64,000 bases of DNA from CATQHL01 sp965242895 (GTDB lineage: Bacteria; Actinomycetota; Acidimicrobiia; Acidimicrobiales; CATQHL01): NCBI GenBank assembly GCA_965242895.1, contig OZ251507.1, forward strand, positions 1,798,001 through 1,862,000, written 5' to 3'. Below are positions 26,515-35,678 of this stretch, in pieces; position 1 is the stretch's first letter, and every line of letters begins with the position of its first letter. Below the pieces are notes generated by a model. The model was not told the origin of the DNA. It did no database searches and worked only from the letters and a program-made list of their open reading frames with translations. The position numbers were made by a program, and so were the translations under genes.

Positions 26515-28755
26515 GTGGCTGTTCGAATTTTTGAGTGGCGTTTGGCGGTGTGTTTGGTTGTTGCTGTTTGGGCGGTGGCTTGTGGCGGCGGAAGTCCTCC
26601 ACCTGGGTCTCCGGAGGCTGGGGGGCCGGCGGAGACTTCGATGGCAGGCCCCCCGGTTTTTGTTCCTGAGGCGCAGTCGGGTGCCCCGGTTTCTGCTGGC
26701 ACTTCGGCGGTTCCAGAGGGTTCGGTTTCTGGTGCTGTCGTTCCGCCGCTTGTGGGGGGTTCTTCGGTTTCAGTTGCTTCGGACGCAGCGGGCGCCGGTG
26801 CGCCTTCTCTGCCGGCTGGTGCGCTTTCTCCGCCCGGGGGCCTTTCCCCTCCTCCTGTCGGTGGGCCTTCTCCGTCTGCTGTGGGGGAGGGTCGGGGGGT
26901 GTTTGTGGATGTGAGTGCTGGGTTGGGGTATTCGTGCGGTTTGAGTGCCGAGGGTTCTGTGGAGTGTTGGGAGTGGGGGTTCGGTACCTTGGGGGAGGGT
27001 TGGTGGGAGTTGGGGTATCGGGGTTGGAGCGAGGATCCTGTGGATGCTGCGGTGCCGGGGGGCGTGTTCGTGGGTGTGAGCGCTGGTTGGGGGAATGCGT
27101 GCGGTGTGCGCCCCTCGGGCGTGTTGGTGTGTTGGGGGCGTCATCGTGACGTGGTGGTTTCCCCGCCTGTGGGCGTGTTCTCGGAGGTGTCTGTGGGGGT
27201 GGAGCATGCGTGCGCTGTGCGTGCGGATGAGAGGGTCGTGTGCTGGGGTTCTACTGAGTGGAGCCAGCCCGTGGACAGGCCCCCGGAGGGCGTGTTCACC
27301 GATTTCGCTGTTGGTAATAGTTTCGGCTGCGGGGTGAGGGCGGATGGTTCCCTGGAGTGCTGGGGGACGGGTTTTACTACCTTGTTGGGCTATGTTGGTA
27401 CTACCCTGTTGGGGTATCTTGACGATTATGTGCCGGTGCCTGACGGGGAATTCAAAAGCGTTCACACCTCGCAGTTGTTCAATGATATTTGCGGGTTGCG
27501 CGCCGGGGGGAGCGTGGAGTGTTGGGGGAATTACCACGATGGGGAAGGGGGCCGGTATCTTACCCCGCCGGGAGGGGAATTTGCTTCCATTTTGGAGGTC
27601 GCGTTTGCCGCCTGCGGTCTGCGCCCCGCGGGGGTGGTGGAGTGCTGGGGCGCCGACGGCGGCAGTTGGACGCCTCCCGCTCCTGGGGATGACTCTGATT
27701 CGGTGTTCGGGGAGGGCGATTCCTGCGGTTCTCTGCCTTTGGCGTATTTAGCGCCCCGGGTTTGCTGGGAGCCGGGGGCCGGTTCGCCTGAGGAGGTCAC
27801 AGGAATCGTCGTTGGATATAATTATGTTTGCGGGTTGCGCCCCAGCAGGGAAGTCGTTTGCGATTATTTCGACGACTTGTTCGCCCCCTTAGGAGAGCGT
27901 TACTTTTATCGTTACCCGCAGGGCGAATCCCCGGTAGAGCCCCCGGGGGGTGCGTTCACTGCTTTAACGGCGAGCAGCCATTTCGTCTGCGGTCTGCGCC
28001 TCGGGGGGGAGCTTGAATGCTGGGGGATGGACTCTTACGGGGAAACCCTCCCCCCAGGGGGGAGGTTCACTCAGGTGAAAGCGGGGGCGTCCTTCACCTG
28101 CGGACTGCGACCCTGGGGGGAACTCGAATGCTGGGGTCTTGGAGGCTCACAGAGCAGGATCGTCCCCCCCAGGGGGCGCCTTAGGAACATTCACGCAGGC
28201 TGGGGCGGCCTGGATGCGAGTTTGGGAACAGGAGGCGGATACCAAACTCGGAACGATTGGGGGTATTCCTGCGGGCTGCGCCCGAGCGGGGAGGCGGAAT
28301 GCTGGGGCGACGACCCTGAGGAGGCCATTTCGTCGGATATCTTCATCACACACTTCCCCCCCGAAGGTGAGTTCACCCAAATCGGAGTGAGCAAGCATGA
28401 AGCCTGCGGGCTGCGGTCCGCAGGCATGGTGGAATGCTGGGGCCCCGCCTGGGTCAACACCGAAGGTGAACCCACGCCCTACTATGACGCCCGCAACGCC
28501 GGCGGGGAAGGATACACGGCCCTCAGCGTAGGCGGCCAATACTCCTGCGCCCTCCGCCGAAACGGCGCGGTGGACTGCTGGAGCGCCGACCGCTCAACCA
28601 CCTACCAACAACAAGGCCCCTACACTGCCATAAGCGCAGGCTACGGACATCAATGCGGCGTCCTGGAAACAGGCAACATCCACTGCTGGGAAGGCAACAC
28701 CCCCAACGGGCGCGACTGGGATGAAACCACCTTCCCCGCCTCAGGGAAAACCTGA
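26515..28755 (+). CDS. RCC1-like repeat lipoprotein 1
   Basis: A 746-residue exported lipoprotein. The lipobox is VWAVAC, followed by a Pro/Gly/Ser-rich linker of about 110 residues and then some 14 modules of 35-50 residues built on CGLRPxGxxECWG, each preceded by a stretch such as VFVGVSAGWGNA. The repeat resembles RCC1/BNR beta-propeller blades, with two Cys per blade likely to form a disulfide outside the cell. Some blades are degenerate (CDYFDD in place of CWG). Function unknown; such propellers usually bind proteins or glycans. The GTG at 26515 is 12 bases after the metalloprotease stop, so the two may be one operon. Two more paralogues follow. Confidence 0.85.
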   Translation: MAVRIFEWRLAVCLVVAVWAVACGGGSPPPGSPEAGGPAETSMAGPPVFVPEAQSGAPVSAGTSAVPEGSVSGAVVPPLVGGSSVSVASDAAGAGAPSLPAGALSPPGGLSPPPVGGPSPSAVGEGRGVFVDVSAGLGYSCGLSAEGSVECWEWGFGTLGEGWWELGYRGWSEDPVDAAVPGGVFVGVSAGWGNACGVRPSGVLVCWGRHRDVVVSPPVGVFSEVSVGVEHACAVRADERVVCWGSTEWSQPVDRPPEGVFTDFAVGNSFGCGVRADGSLECWGTGFTTLLGYVGTTLLGYLDDYVPVPDGEFKSVHTSQLFNDICGLRAGGSVECWGNYHDGEGGRYLTPPGGEFASILEVAFAACGLRPAGVVECWGADGGSWTPPAPGDDSDSVFGEGDSCGSLPLAYLAPRVCWEPGAGSPEEVTGIVVGYNYVCGLRPSREVVCDYFDDLFAPLGERYFYRYPQGESPVEPPGGAFTALTASSHFVCGLRLGGELECWGMDSYGETLPPGGRFTQVKAGASFTCGLRPWGELECWGLGGSQSRIVPPRGRLRNIHAGWGGLDASLGTGGGYQTRNDWGYSCGLRPSGEAECWGDDPEEAISSDIFITHFPPEGEFTQIGVSKHEACGLRSAGMVECWGPAWVNTEGEPTPYYDARNAGGEGYTALSVGGQYSCALRRNGAVDCWSADRSTTYQQQGPYTAISAGYGHQCGVLETGNIHCWEGNTPNGRDWDETTFPASGKT

Positions 28756-28765
28756 AACCACGATA

Positions 28766-28809
28766 GGGAAGACCTGGCCGGTATCTAGAGACTGAGGCCA
28801 GGATTTTCC
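28766..28809 (+). terminator. Probable intrinsic terminator after RCC1-like lipoprotein 1
   Basis: CCTGGCC (28773-28779) pairs with GGCCAGG (28796-28802). Outside this, GGGAA (28766-28770) pairs with TTCCC (28806-28810), with ATT left over before it. The stem is GC-rich with a 16-base loop and a short T-run (ATTTTCCC). It lies 11 bases after the stop codon of the lipoprotein gene, where a terminator is expected. Confidence 0.6.
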
Positions 28810-28899
28810 CATTGAACACTCCTGTGCTCACGCTCGCCGCGGGCGCCCCAGTTGGGGGGCGCACGGAGGAGACTATGTCAGCGACCCCCGCAGCACTAA

Positions 28900-29185
28900 C
28901 GAGAAAAATAGGCTTAACTCAGCGTAGGCGGGGAGCGTGCGGTCGTGATCGCCGGTCAATACTCCTGCTAGCGAGAAAAAGTACGCACAACTCAGCGTAG
29001 GCGGGGAACTCGCCTGCGCCCTGCAGAGCAGCGGAACATGCTGCAGCGGAACGTGTAGACTGCTGGAATGCCGAGCGGGCGTCACCTATGAGAATCCAGG
29101 CTCCTGCACAGCCATCAGCGCCGGCTGCGACCACCAATGCTGCGTCCGCACCATCGATGACATCCAATGCTGTAACTAAGCGGCT
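28900..29185 (+). pseudogene. Fossil 3' end of an RCC1-like lipoprotein gene
   Basis: From about 28985 the DNA matches the 3' end of the 31635-35597 gene (its last 190 bases): CAGCGTAGGCGGGGAACTC, ACTGCTGGAATGCCGA, TCAGCGCCGGCTGCGACCACC and GACATCCAATGCTG all align in order. The copy has stops, a 15-base local duplication (GCTGCAGCGGAAC twice) and no upstream part. Before it, a 35-base piece is repeated 72-73 bases apart (28900-28934 and 28972-29007: CGAGAAAAA then CTCAGCGTAGGCGGGGA). It is the remnant of a further tandem copy of this gene family. Confidence 0.75.
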
Positions 29186-29191
29186 GCGCGC

Positions 29192-29266
29192 CTGCGCCGA
29201 TCACGAGATACCCCGACCCGAACAAGGTCGTGCGCTTGAGGTGATGACCTTCCCGCTGGCTTCTTA
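29192..29266 (+). pseudogene. Fossil fragments of a metalloprotease-like gene
   Basis: Positions 29194-29238 (CCGATCACGAGAT, then AAGGTCGTGCG) align with 25424-25468 inside the metalloprotease gene at roughly 85 percent. They are followed at once by GTGATGACCTTCCCG, which resembles that gene's last codons (GTGATAACTTTCCCT at 26476). So an internal piece and the end of a second metalloprotease gene survive here, immediately before the next RCC1-like gene, the same order as the intact pair at 22549-28755. The rest has been deleted. Confidence 0.6.
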
Positions 29267-29268
29267 AG

Positions 29269-31035
29269 ATGCCTAGGGTGTTCAACAGTCGTTTTCTGTT
29301 GCGTTCGGCTGCGTGCCTGGCTGCGGCGGCTGGGTGTTCTGCTGAGACGCCTCTGCTTGAACCTTCAGGGGTGCCCCCGGTTCCTCCCGCCGAAGTTTCA
29401 GTTCCGCTGCCTCCGCCGGGCGGTGAGCCGCCTTCTTCGACTGTTGAGCCTCCGGGCGAGGGGTTCGCGGGTGAACCTCTGGATGAGGGAACGGGGAGCG
29501 GGACTGGAGAGGGCGCCGATGGAGGGGATGAGTCTGATGGTGGTGCTGGCGCGCCTCCGCCCGTGGAGCCCGTGGTTCCGGAGGGCGAGCCGGAGGAGCC
29601 GGGGGTTGGAGGGTCGGATGGCGGGTCTTTGGGTGTTTTTGTGGGTGTGAGTGCTGGTTTGGGGTATTCTTGCGGTTTGCGTGAGGGGGGAGCGGTGGAG
29701 TGTTGGGAGTCGGGGTGGAATGGGGCGTTGCCGGATGAGTGGTGGAATCGGGAGATCAGGGATTCTTGGAGCGGTGATCCCGCTGACGCTGTCCCGCCCT
29801 CTGGGGTGTTTACTGCGGTGAGCGCTGGTTGGGGGAACGCTTGCGGTTTGCGCCCCTCGGGAGAGTTGGAGTGTTGGGGGCGTAATCGCAATGAGGTGGT
29901 TTCCCCTCCGTCTGGCGTGTTCTCTGAAGTGTCGGTGGGGGTGGAGCATGCTTGCGGGGTCCGGCTCGGGGGGCGGTTGGAGTGTTGGGGGTTCTCTGGG
30001 CGCCGCCGGCCCGAGGGTTTGCCTCCGGGTGGAGTTTTCCTGGATTTCGCGGTGGGTCATGATTTCGGCTGCGGTGTGAGACCGGATCATTCTGTGGAAT
30101 GCTGGGGGGCGGGTTTTACAACTTGGAGAGAGGCCTTGCGCGAGCCCGAGGGGGAGTTCGTGAGCGTTCACGCGGAAGGGTACGATGTTTGCGGGTTGCG
30201 TGTGGGGGGCTCTGTGGAGTGTTGGGGTAGTTTTTCTGAGGATGTCGGTTCTTATCTTATTGCTCCTAGCGGGGAGTTCGTTTCGATTCTCGGTGTGCAC
30301 TACCGCACCGCTTGCGGGCTGCGCCCCGGAGGGGAGGTGACCTGTTGGGGAGAAGGCAGAGAAGGAAAACCTGATAGTTGGAGGATTCCCATCTCCGAAG
30401 AAGGCTCACCTTCTTCGAGCGGGGGCGGTGCTTGCGGCACCCATTTCACCGGTAGAAAGTTTTGCTTCGAGTCGAGCAGTGACGCTGATCCCCTTGAGGG
30501 GGTTAGCGGGATCGTTGGTTATGATTACTACCGTTTTCCAGTCGATTACACGTACGTCGGTTATGAATACTATTGCGGGCTGCGCCCTTCAGGGGAGGTG
30601 ATCTGCGGTTATTTCGGGGATTTAGAGTACAGTCACCTGTGGGAAGAGGAAGTTTTCCCGCCCGCCCCGGCGGGCGCCTTCACCGCTTTGAAGGAGGGCC
30701 CATATTTCTTTTGCGGGCTGCGTCCCTCAGGGGAGGTGGCCTGCTGGGGGGTGGGCGACCCCGACCTCCCGTTCCTCTCGCCGCCGGATGGCGTGTTCAC
30801 TAAAATAGATATAGGCCTTTACTTCGCCTGCGGGCTGCGCCCCTTAGGGGAGGTGACCTGCTGGGGTTACGGGGGTGAGCAGAGCAAGATTATTCCCCCC
30901 AACGAAGCTTTCACGGCGGTTCACGCCGGCTGGGGCGGCCTAGAAGTGTGGGAAAGCAGCATATATGAGAGTGATACGGATTGGGGTCTTACATGCGGCT
31001 TACACACCGGAGGCGGAGTGGATTGTTGGGGGTGA
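29269..31035 (+). CDS. RCC1-like repeat lipoprotein 2, frame ends early at a G-run
   Basis: 588 residues in this frame. It starts MPRVFNSRFLLRSAA with a lipobox AAAGC, then a Pro/Glu/Gly-rich linker of about 95 residues and a run of RCC1-like modules (SCGLREGGAVECWE, ACGLRPSGELECWG and so on) in the same order as in paralogue 1. The frame stops at GTGGATTGTTGGGGGTGA. Removing one G from the G5 run at 31028-31032 restores CWGEG and continues perfectly into the frame that ends at 31468, so the gene carries a one-base insertion. The protein would lack its last three or four modules. It is either a pseudogene, a sequencing error, or a switchable homopolymer. Confidence 0.8.
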   Translation: MPRVFNSRFLLRSAACLAAAAGCSAETPLLEPSGVPPVPPAEVSVPLPPPGGEPPSSTVEPPGEGFAGEPLDEGTGSGTGEGADGGDESDGGAGAPPPVEPVVPEGEPEEPGVGGSDGGSLGVFVGVSAGLGYSCGLREGGAVECWESGWNGALPDEWWNREIRDSWSGDPADAVPPSGVFTAVSAGWGNACGLRPSGELECWGRNRNEVVSPPSGVFSEVSVGVEHACGVRLGGRLECWGFSGRRRPEGLPPGGVFLDFAVGHDFGCGVRPDHSVECWGAGFTTWREALREPEGEFVSVHAEGYDVCGLRVGGSVECWGSFSEDVGSYLIAPSGEFVSILGVHYRTACGLRPGGEVTCWGEGREGKPDSWRIPISEEGSPSSSGGGACGTHFTGRKFCFESSSDADPLEGVSGIVGYDYYRFPVDYTYVGYEYYCGLRPSGEVICGYFGDLEYSHLWEEEVFPPAPAGAFTALKEGPYFFCGLRPSGEVACWGVGDPDLPFLSPPDGVFTKIDIGLYFACGLRPLGEVTCWGYGGEQSKIIPPNEAFTAVHAGWGGLEVWESSIYESDTDWGLTCGLHTGGGVDCWG

Positions 31036-31468
31036 AGGCAGGCGCGTTGACTCCAGTTCGAACATGCTATCTGACCCCGAGGGGAAGTTTATCCAGGTCG
31101 GGGTGGGCAAAGAGGATTTCTGCGGCTTGCGCCCTTCCGGAGTGATCGAATGCTGGGGGGCAGGCCCCGGGCTCACGCCTGAAGGCGAACGCATAGTAGA
31201 CTTCCTTGATGGTGAAGGGGAAGGCTACACGGCTCTAAGCGTAGGAGGAGAGTTCACCTGCGGACTGCGCCGGGATGGCGCCGCCGACTGCTGGAGTCCC
31301 GACCGCTCAATCTCCTACCAACAACAAGGCCCCTACACCACCGTGAGCGCTGGATACGCTCATCAGTGCGGCGTGCTGGAAACAGGCGACATCCACTGCT
31401 GGGAAAGCCGCGGCGCAAACCCTGAAAACTGGGAAGAAATCACCATCTCCGCCTCAGGGGAAACCTGA
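31036..31468 (+). pseudogene. 3' part of RCC1-like lipoprotein 2, out of frame by one base
   Basis: This frame carries the missing C-terminal modules of the gene at 29269: DFCGLRPSGVIECWG, TCGLRRDGAADCWS, and the family ending QCGVLETGDIHCWES. It lines up with the ends of paralogues 1 and 3, including the SYQQQGPYT segment before the last module. It has no signal peptide or ribosome site of its own, so it is not a separate gene. An internal ATG at 30965 opens the frame but the residues before 31033 are out-of-frame noise. Confidence 0.8.
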
Positions 31469-31634
31469 AAGCAGGGGAGAACTTCGGCGGCAGGGGGACT
31501 TTGGTGATCATTTCTAGCGGTTCTTCGCAGCTAGTGTAAGTGTTCACGACTGAGCGTTGGCTCATAGTATACTTTGGAATTGTGAAGAGAAACCCTTCCT
31601 GGAAATCGTTAACAGGTTCGCTGAGAGCGGTCAG

Positions 31635-34600
31635 ATGCGTTTAGTCTCGTGGCTGGCGGTTGTTTTGGTGGCTTCAGCTTGCGCGGGCGGGACACCTTCG
31701 CTCGAGCTTCCTGTAGAGCCTTCGGTTTCGTCTACTATTGCGGGGTCGGTGGTTGGAGAGCCTTCGACGACTTCGGCATTCCCTTCAGCGACTTCGACGT
31801 CTTCGCCGGGGGAAGGCAGTAGAGGGATGGGCAGGACCGGTTCGCCAGCGGAAGAACTTCAAGGGGCGTTCGTGTCGGTGAGCGCCGGTTATGAATATTC
31901 ATGCGGTTTGCGTGAGGGGGGTGGAGTGGAATGCTGGGAGCGCCTGGATCCCATTCCGGTTACCCTTTATGGGGCATATTGGTGGGAATTGGTGCGAGGA
32001 GATTGGAGTAAGGATACAGTTGGAGCAAAACCGCCTGCTGGAGTATTCGCTTCAGTGAGCGCTGGTTGGGGGAAAGCGTGCGGTTTGCGTCCTTCCGGTG
32101 CTTTGGAGTGTTGGGGGCATAAGCGTGATGAGATGAGTTCCCCGCCTTCGGGTTTATTCACGGAGGTCTCGGTGGGTCTAGAACACGCTTGCGCGACGCG
32201 AACCGATGGGCAGTTGGTGTGTTGGGGCCCCTCGTACCTCAGCCGGCTAGCTAGTTTTCCTCCTGAGAGGGTGTTCACGGATTTCGTCGTGGGCGACACT
32301 AAAGAGGATGGTTTTGCTTGCGGGGTGAGGGAGGATCGTTCTGTGGAGTGCTGGGGTTCGGGTTACACTTCTCGGACTGTGCCCGAGGGTGAGTTCATAA
32401 GCTTACACGGTGGTGGTGGCTGGCGCAATATTTGCGGTTTGCGCCCAAGCGGTGAGGTGACGTGCTGGGGCAGTCAACCTGAAAAGGAGCAGCAAAATTC
32501 TTATTTACTACCCCCGGCAGGTGAGTTCGCTTCTATTCTTGATGTGCGTTATTTAGCTTGTGGTCAGCGCCCGGAGGGTGAGGTGACCTGCTGGAGAGAA
32601 GGGCGGGACGGGAAAGTCGATAGTTGGGATCCTTCCTTATCAAAGGAGATAATTTTTGGTGAGGGTGACGCTTGTGCTAGCTTTCCTCATCGTGTGAGTT
32701 TTTGCTTTGAGGCTGCTCTAGACGATCCCAGCGAGGCAATTACAGGGATTGTTATGGGATATAATTTCGCTTGCGGTTTGCGCCCGAGCGGGGAAGTAAT
32801 TTGCGACTACTTCGACTCTCTCGTCAGTGACCGCGAGCGCCCCTATCGTTATCCGCAGGGCGAGTCCCCAGTGGAACCCCCTCCAGGTGTTTTCACCGCT
32901 TTGACGGTGGGAGAAGGTTTCGTCTGCGGGCTGCGTACCTCCGGGGAGGTAGCTTGCTGGGGAGCGAACTCCCTAGGGGAGTCCTCCCCTCCAGGAGGAC
33001 GCTTCACGAAAGTAAAGGCGGCGCGTTCCTTCGCTTGCGGTTTGCGCCCTTCGGGAAAGTTGGAGTGTTGGGGTTATAGTGGGGATGAGCCGAGCAAAGT
33101 TGTTCCTCCTAAGGGGAGTTTTGCTTCTGTTAGAGCGGGTTGGGGCGGCCTCTACATACAAACCGGAACTGCCCCGATCGCGAGAGATTGGGGTGTTTCT
33201 TGCGGTTTACGTAATAGTTTTGTGAAGTGCTGGGGGGATGATCTGTATGGTTGGACTGCGATAACTCATTCAGTCCCTACAGGTGTGTTTGTGGAGGTGG
33301 GTGTGGGGAAGGAGGAGGCGTGTGGTTTGCGCCCTTCGGGGCTGGTTGAATGTTGGGCGGCTTCTAGGGGGGAGCCTTCTAACGATATTCGTGATGGTGA
33401 TGGTGAGGGTTACGTGGCGTTGAGTGTAGGCGGGAAGTTTTCTTGTGCTTTGCGCCGTGGTGGGTCGATGGATTGTTGGGAGGCAGCGAACCGTTGGTAT
33501 GAACTTCCTGCTCGTACTTTTCAGCGGGAAGGTCCTTATACTTCGGTGAGCGCCGGCTATGAGCATCAGTGCGGCGTGCTTGTTGCAGGCCACGTGGAAT
33601 GTTGGTCGGATTTTGACATTCATGGTTTTGGTTCTGCTGTTCATGCGAAAGTTCTCTTTGGCGTGAGGCCGTGTAGGCGAGTTGGTGGTTGTTCACCCGG
33701 TGTTGAGGTATTAGAGGTTAGTAGGGGATCTCAGGGGAGTTTCGTGTCTGTGAGCGCTGGCTTGGGGTATTCGTGCGGGCTGCGAGAGCAGGGCGGGGTG
33801 GAGTGTTGGGAGTGGAGTGGTGGTTCGTTGCCAGAGCAGTGGTGGGGCTTAGAGTGGGCGTACTGGAGCGACGACCCTGTTGAGGTGACCCCGCCTGCTG
33901 GCGTGTTCACTATGGTGAGCGCTGGTTGGGGAAACGCATGCGGGCTGCGCCGTAGCGGGGAGTTAGAGTGCTGGGGGCCTAACCGCAGCGAAGTCGTTTC
34001 GCCGCCTGCTGGCGTGTTTAAGGAAGTCTCGGTTGGGTTAGAGCACGCTTGCGCGACACGACTGGACAGTAGTGTGACCTGCTGGGGGTCCGCAGGTTGG
34101 CGTCATCCCGCTATTCTGCCCCCTGAAAGTTTGTTCACTGATTTTGTTCTTGGAGACAATTTCGCTTGCGGAATACGCGAAAATTCTTCGGTGGAGTGCT
34201 GGGGTCAGGGTTTTTCGTCTCCGCGCCCGCCTCGTCAGGAGACTAAAGGTGGTGATTTCACGCGTTTCGATTGGAGGTGGGAGCCTCCCCCGGTTCCCAG
34301 TGGGGCGTTCGTGGACATCCATTCTTGGAGGGAAGGGGCTTGTGGCTTACGCTCCTCCGGTGCACTGGAGTGCTGGAGTTATTTCAATTATAGTGAGGAG
34401 GGGTTTTGGTCTCCGGAGGGGGAGTTTGCTTCCATCTTATTCGTGGAGAACTGGACCTTTTGCGGGGAGCGTGCGGACGGCGAGTTGGAGTGCTGGCGGA
34501 TCATGGGTGGGAAACTCCCGCCTCCTTATCCACCCCTGCCGGGGGCGGGTGCTAGTTTCGGTGAGGGCGACGCGTGCGGCCGCTCCCTGGACGGGGTGCG

Positions 34601-35597
34601 GTTCTGTTTCAGCGTCGGTGCGGGCGGCCCGCCCGAGGAGATCACGGGGACCGTGGCTGGCTTAAACTTTGCCTGCGGGCTGCGCCCCGGGGGGGAAGCG
34701 GTTTGCGATTACTTCGACGAATTCTACAGAGCAAAAGGTTTTCTTGGGGAGTACCGGTTCCCGCAGGGCGCGTCTCCGGTGGAAACCCCCGGGGGCGCCT
34801 TCACAGTGTTGGTGATGGGGGGATTTAGTTTCGTGTGCGGTTTGCGCCCCGCGGGGGAAGTGGCCTGCTGGGGGACGAACAAGTACGGGCAGTCCTCCCC
34901 GCCAGAGGGAAAGTTTACTCAGATACAAGCGCAAGCGTCTGCTTACTCAGTCTGCGGTTTGCGGCCTGCTGGTGAGATGGAATGTTGGGGCTACGGCGGC
35001 AAGCAAAGCAAAAAAGTACCGCCTAGAGGCCCGCTGAGCGGCGTTCACGCTGGCTGGGGAGGACTGGAAGTGCAGAAAAAACAAGGCACTGTGCAGGGAG
35101 ACGGGAGCGCATCCCCTGACGATTACGAGCAGAAGATGGACTGGGGTTACACCTGCGGTTTGCGCCCCACAGGCGAAGCGGTCTGCTGGGGGGACGATTC
35201 CTCAGAACCCCTCCCGGGGGACTGGAGCCTGTTGGAAGAAGTGAACGAGGAAATAGCCGTCACCCGCTTGATCCCCTCTGGGGCGTTCACCCAAGTAGGG
35301 GTAGGGGAAACGCAAGCATGCGGTTTGCGCCCCACCGGGATCATCGAGTGCTGGGGACCCGACTGGGTCACCCCCGAAGGAGAGGGAGCCTTCTACATGA
35401 GTGAAGAAAAATACTCGCAGCTCAGCGTAGGCGGAGAACTCACCTGCGCCTTAAGAGGCAGCGGAACAGTAGACTGCTGGAACGCCGACGAGAGCATCAC
35501 CCACGAAAAACAGGGTCCCTACACAGTCGTCAGCGCCGGCTACGATCATCAATGCGGCGTCCTCACCACCGGCGACATCCAATGCTGGAAATCGTGA
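31635..35597 (+). CDS. RCC1-like repeat lipoprotein 3 with two fused arrays
   Basis: About 1320 residues. The start at 31635 gives MRLVSWLAVVLVASACAGG, a clean lipoprotein signal (lipobox ASAC); the frame is open from 31557. After a Ser/Thr/Pro-rich linker there are two complete RCC1-like arrays. The first runs to about residue 665 and ends with QCGVLVAGHVECWS; a short joint (PCRRVGGCSPG) follows; the second opens with VSVSAGLGYSCGLREQGGVECWE, the usual first module of the family, and ends in QCGVLTTGDIQCWKS. So two tandem paralogues have fused, losing the second signal peptide. The first array is visibly more A/T-rich in places than its neighbours. Confidence 0.85.
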   Translation: MRLVSWLAVVLVASACAGGTPSLELPVEPSVSSTIAGSVVGEPSTTSAFPSATSTSSPGEGSRGMGRTGSPAEELQGAFVSVSAGYEYSCGLREGGGVECWERLDPIPVTLYGAYWWELVRGDWSKDTVGAKPPAGVFASVSAGWGKACGLRPSGALECWGHKRDEMSSPPSGLFTEVSVGLEHACATRTDGQLVCWGPSYLSRLASFPPERVFTDFVVGDTKEDGFACGVREDRSVECWGSGYTSRTVPEGEFISLHGGGGWRNICGLRPSGEVTCWGSQPEKEQQNSYLLPPAGEFASILDVRYLACGQRPEGEVTCWREGRDGKVDSWDPSLSKEIIFGEGDACASFPHRVSFCFEAALDDPSEAITGIVMGYNFACGLRPSGEVICDYFDSLVSDRERPYRYPQGESPVEPPPGVFTALTVGEGFVCGLRTSGEVACWGANSLGESSPPGGRFTKVKAARSFACGLRPSGKLECWGYSGDEPSKVVPPKGSFASVRAGWGGLYIQTGTAPIARDWGVSCGLRNSFVKCWGDDLYGWTAITHSVPTGVFVEVGVGKEEACGLRPSGLVECWAASRGEPSNDIRDGDGEGYVALSVGGKFSCALRRGGSMDCWEAANRWYELPARTFQREGPYTSVSAGYEHQCGVLVAGHVECWSDFDIHGFGSAVHAKVLFGVRPCRRVGGCSPGVEVLEVSRGSQGSFVSVSAGLGYSCGLREQGGVECWEWSGGSLPEQWWGLEWAYWSDDPVEVTPPAGVFTMVSAGWGNACGLRRSGELECWGPNRSEVVSPPAGVFKEVSVGLEHACATRLDSSVTCWGSAGWRHPAILPPESLFTDFVLGDNFACGIRENSSVECWGQGFSSPRPPRQETKGGDFTRFDWRWEPPPVPSGAFVDIHSWREGACGLRSSGALECWSYFNYSEEGFWSPEGEFASILFVENWTFCGERADGELECWRIMGGKLPPPYPPLPGAGASFGEGDACGRSLDGVRFCFSVGAGGPPEEITGTVAGLNFACGLRPGGEAVCDYFDEFYRAKGFLGEYRFPQGASPVETPGGAFTVLVMGGFSFVCGLRPAGEVACWGTNKYGQSSPPEGKFTQIQAQASAYSVCGLRPAGEMECWGYGGKQSKKVPPRGPLSGVHAGWGGLEVQKKQGTVQGDGSASPDDYEQKMDWGYTCGLRPTGEAVCWGDDSSEPLPGDWSLLEEVNEEIAVTRLIPSGAFTQVGVGETQACGLRPTGIIECWGPDWVTPEGEGAFYMSEEKYSQLSVGGELTCALRGSGTVDCWNADESITHEKQGPYTVVSAGYDHQCGVLTTGDIQCWKS

Positions 35598-35678
35598 GTC
35601 TAGCTAGCTATCGGACAGAACCCAACGCCAGCGGGTCTAGGGTCGACAGCCAATGCTGGAAATCGTGAATCTAGCTAG
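35572..35678. repeat. 36-bp direct repeat, copies 71 bp apart, on the RCC1-like gene 3' end
   Basis: The end of the lipoprotein gene with its stop (35572-35607) is repeated at 35643-35678. CAATGCTGGAAATCGTGA is identical and the flanking bases differ at a few places. About 35 unrelated bases lie between. Geometry is 36 repeat, 35 spacer. Confidence 0.88.

Noticed and set aside
31028..31035. Programmed frameshift in RCC1-like gene 2
   Set aside because: There is no slippery heptamer with a downstream structure; a simple one-G insertion explains it.
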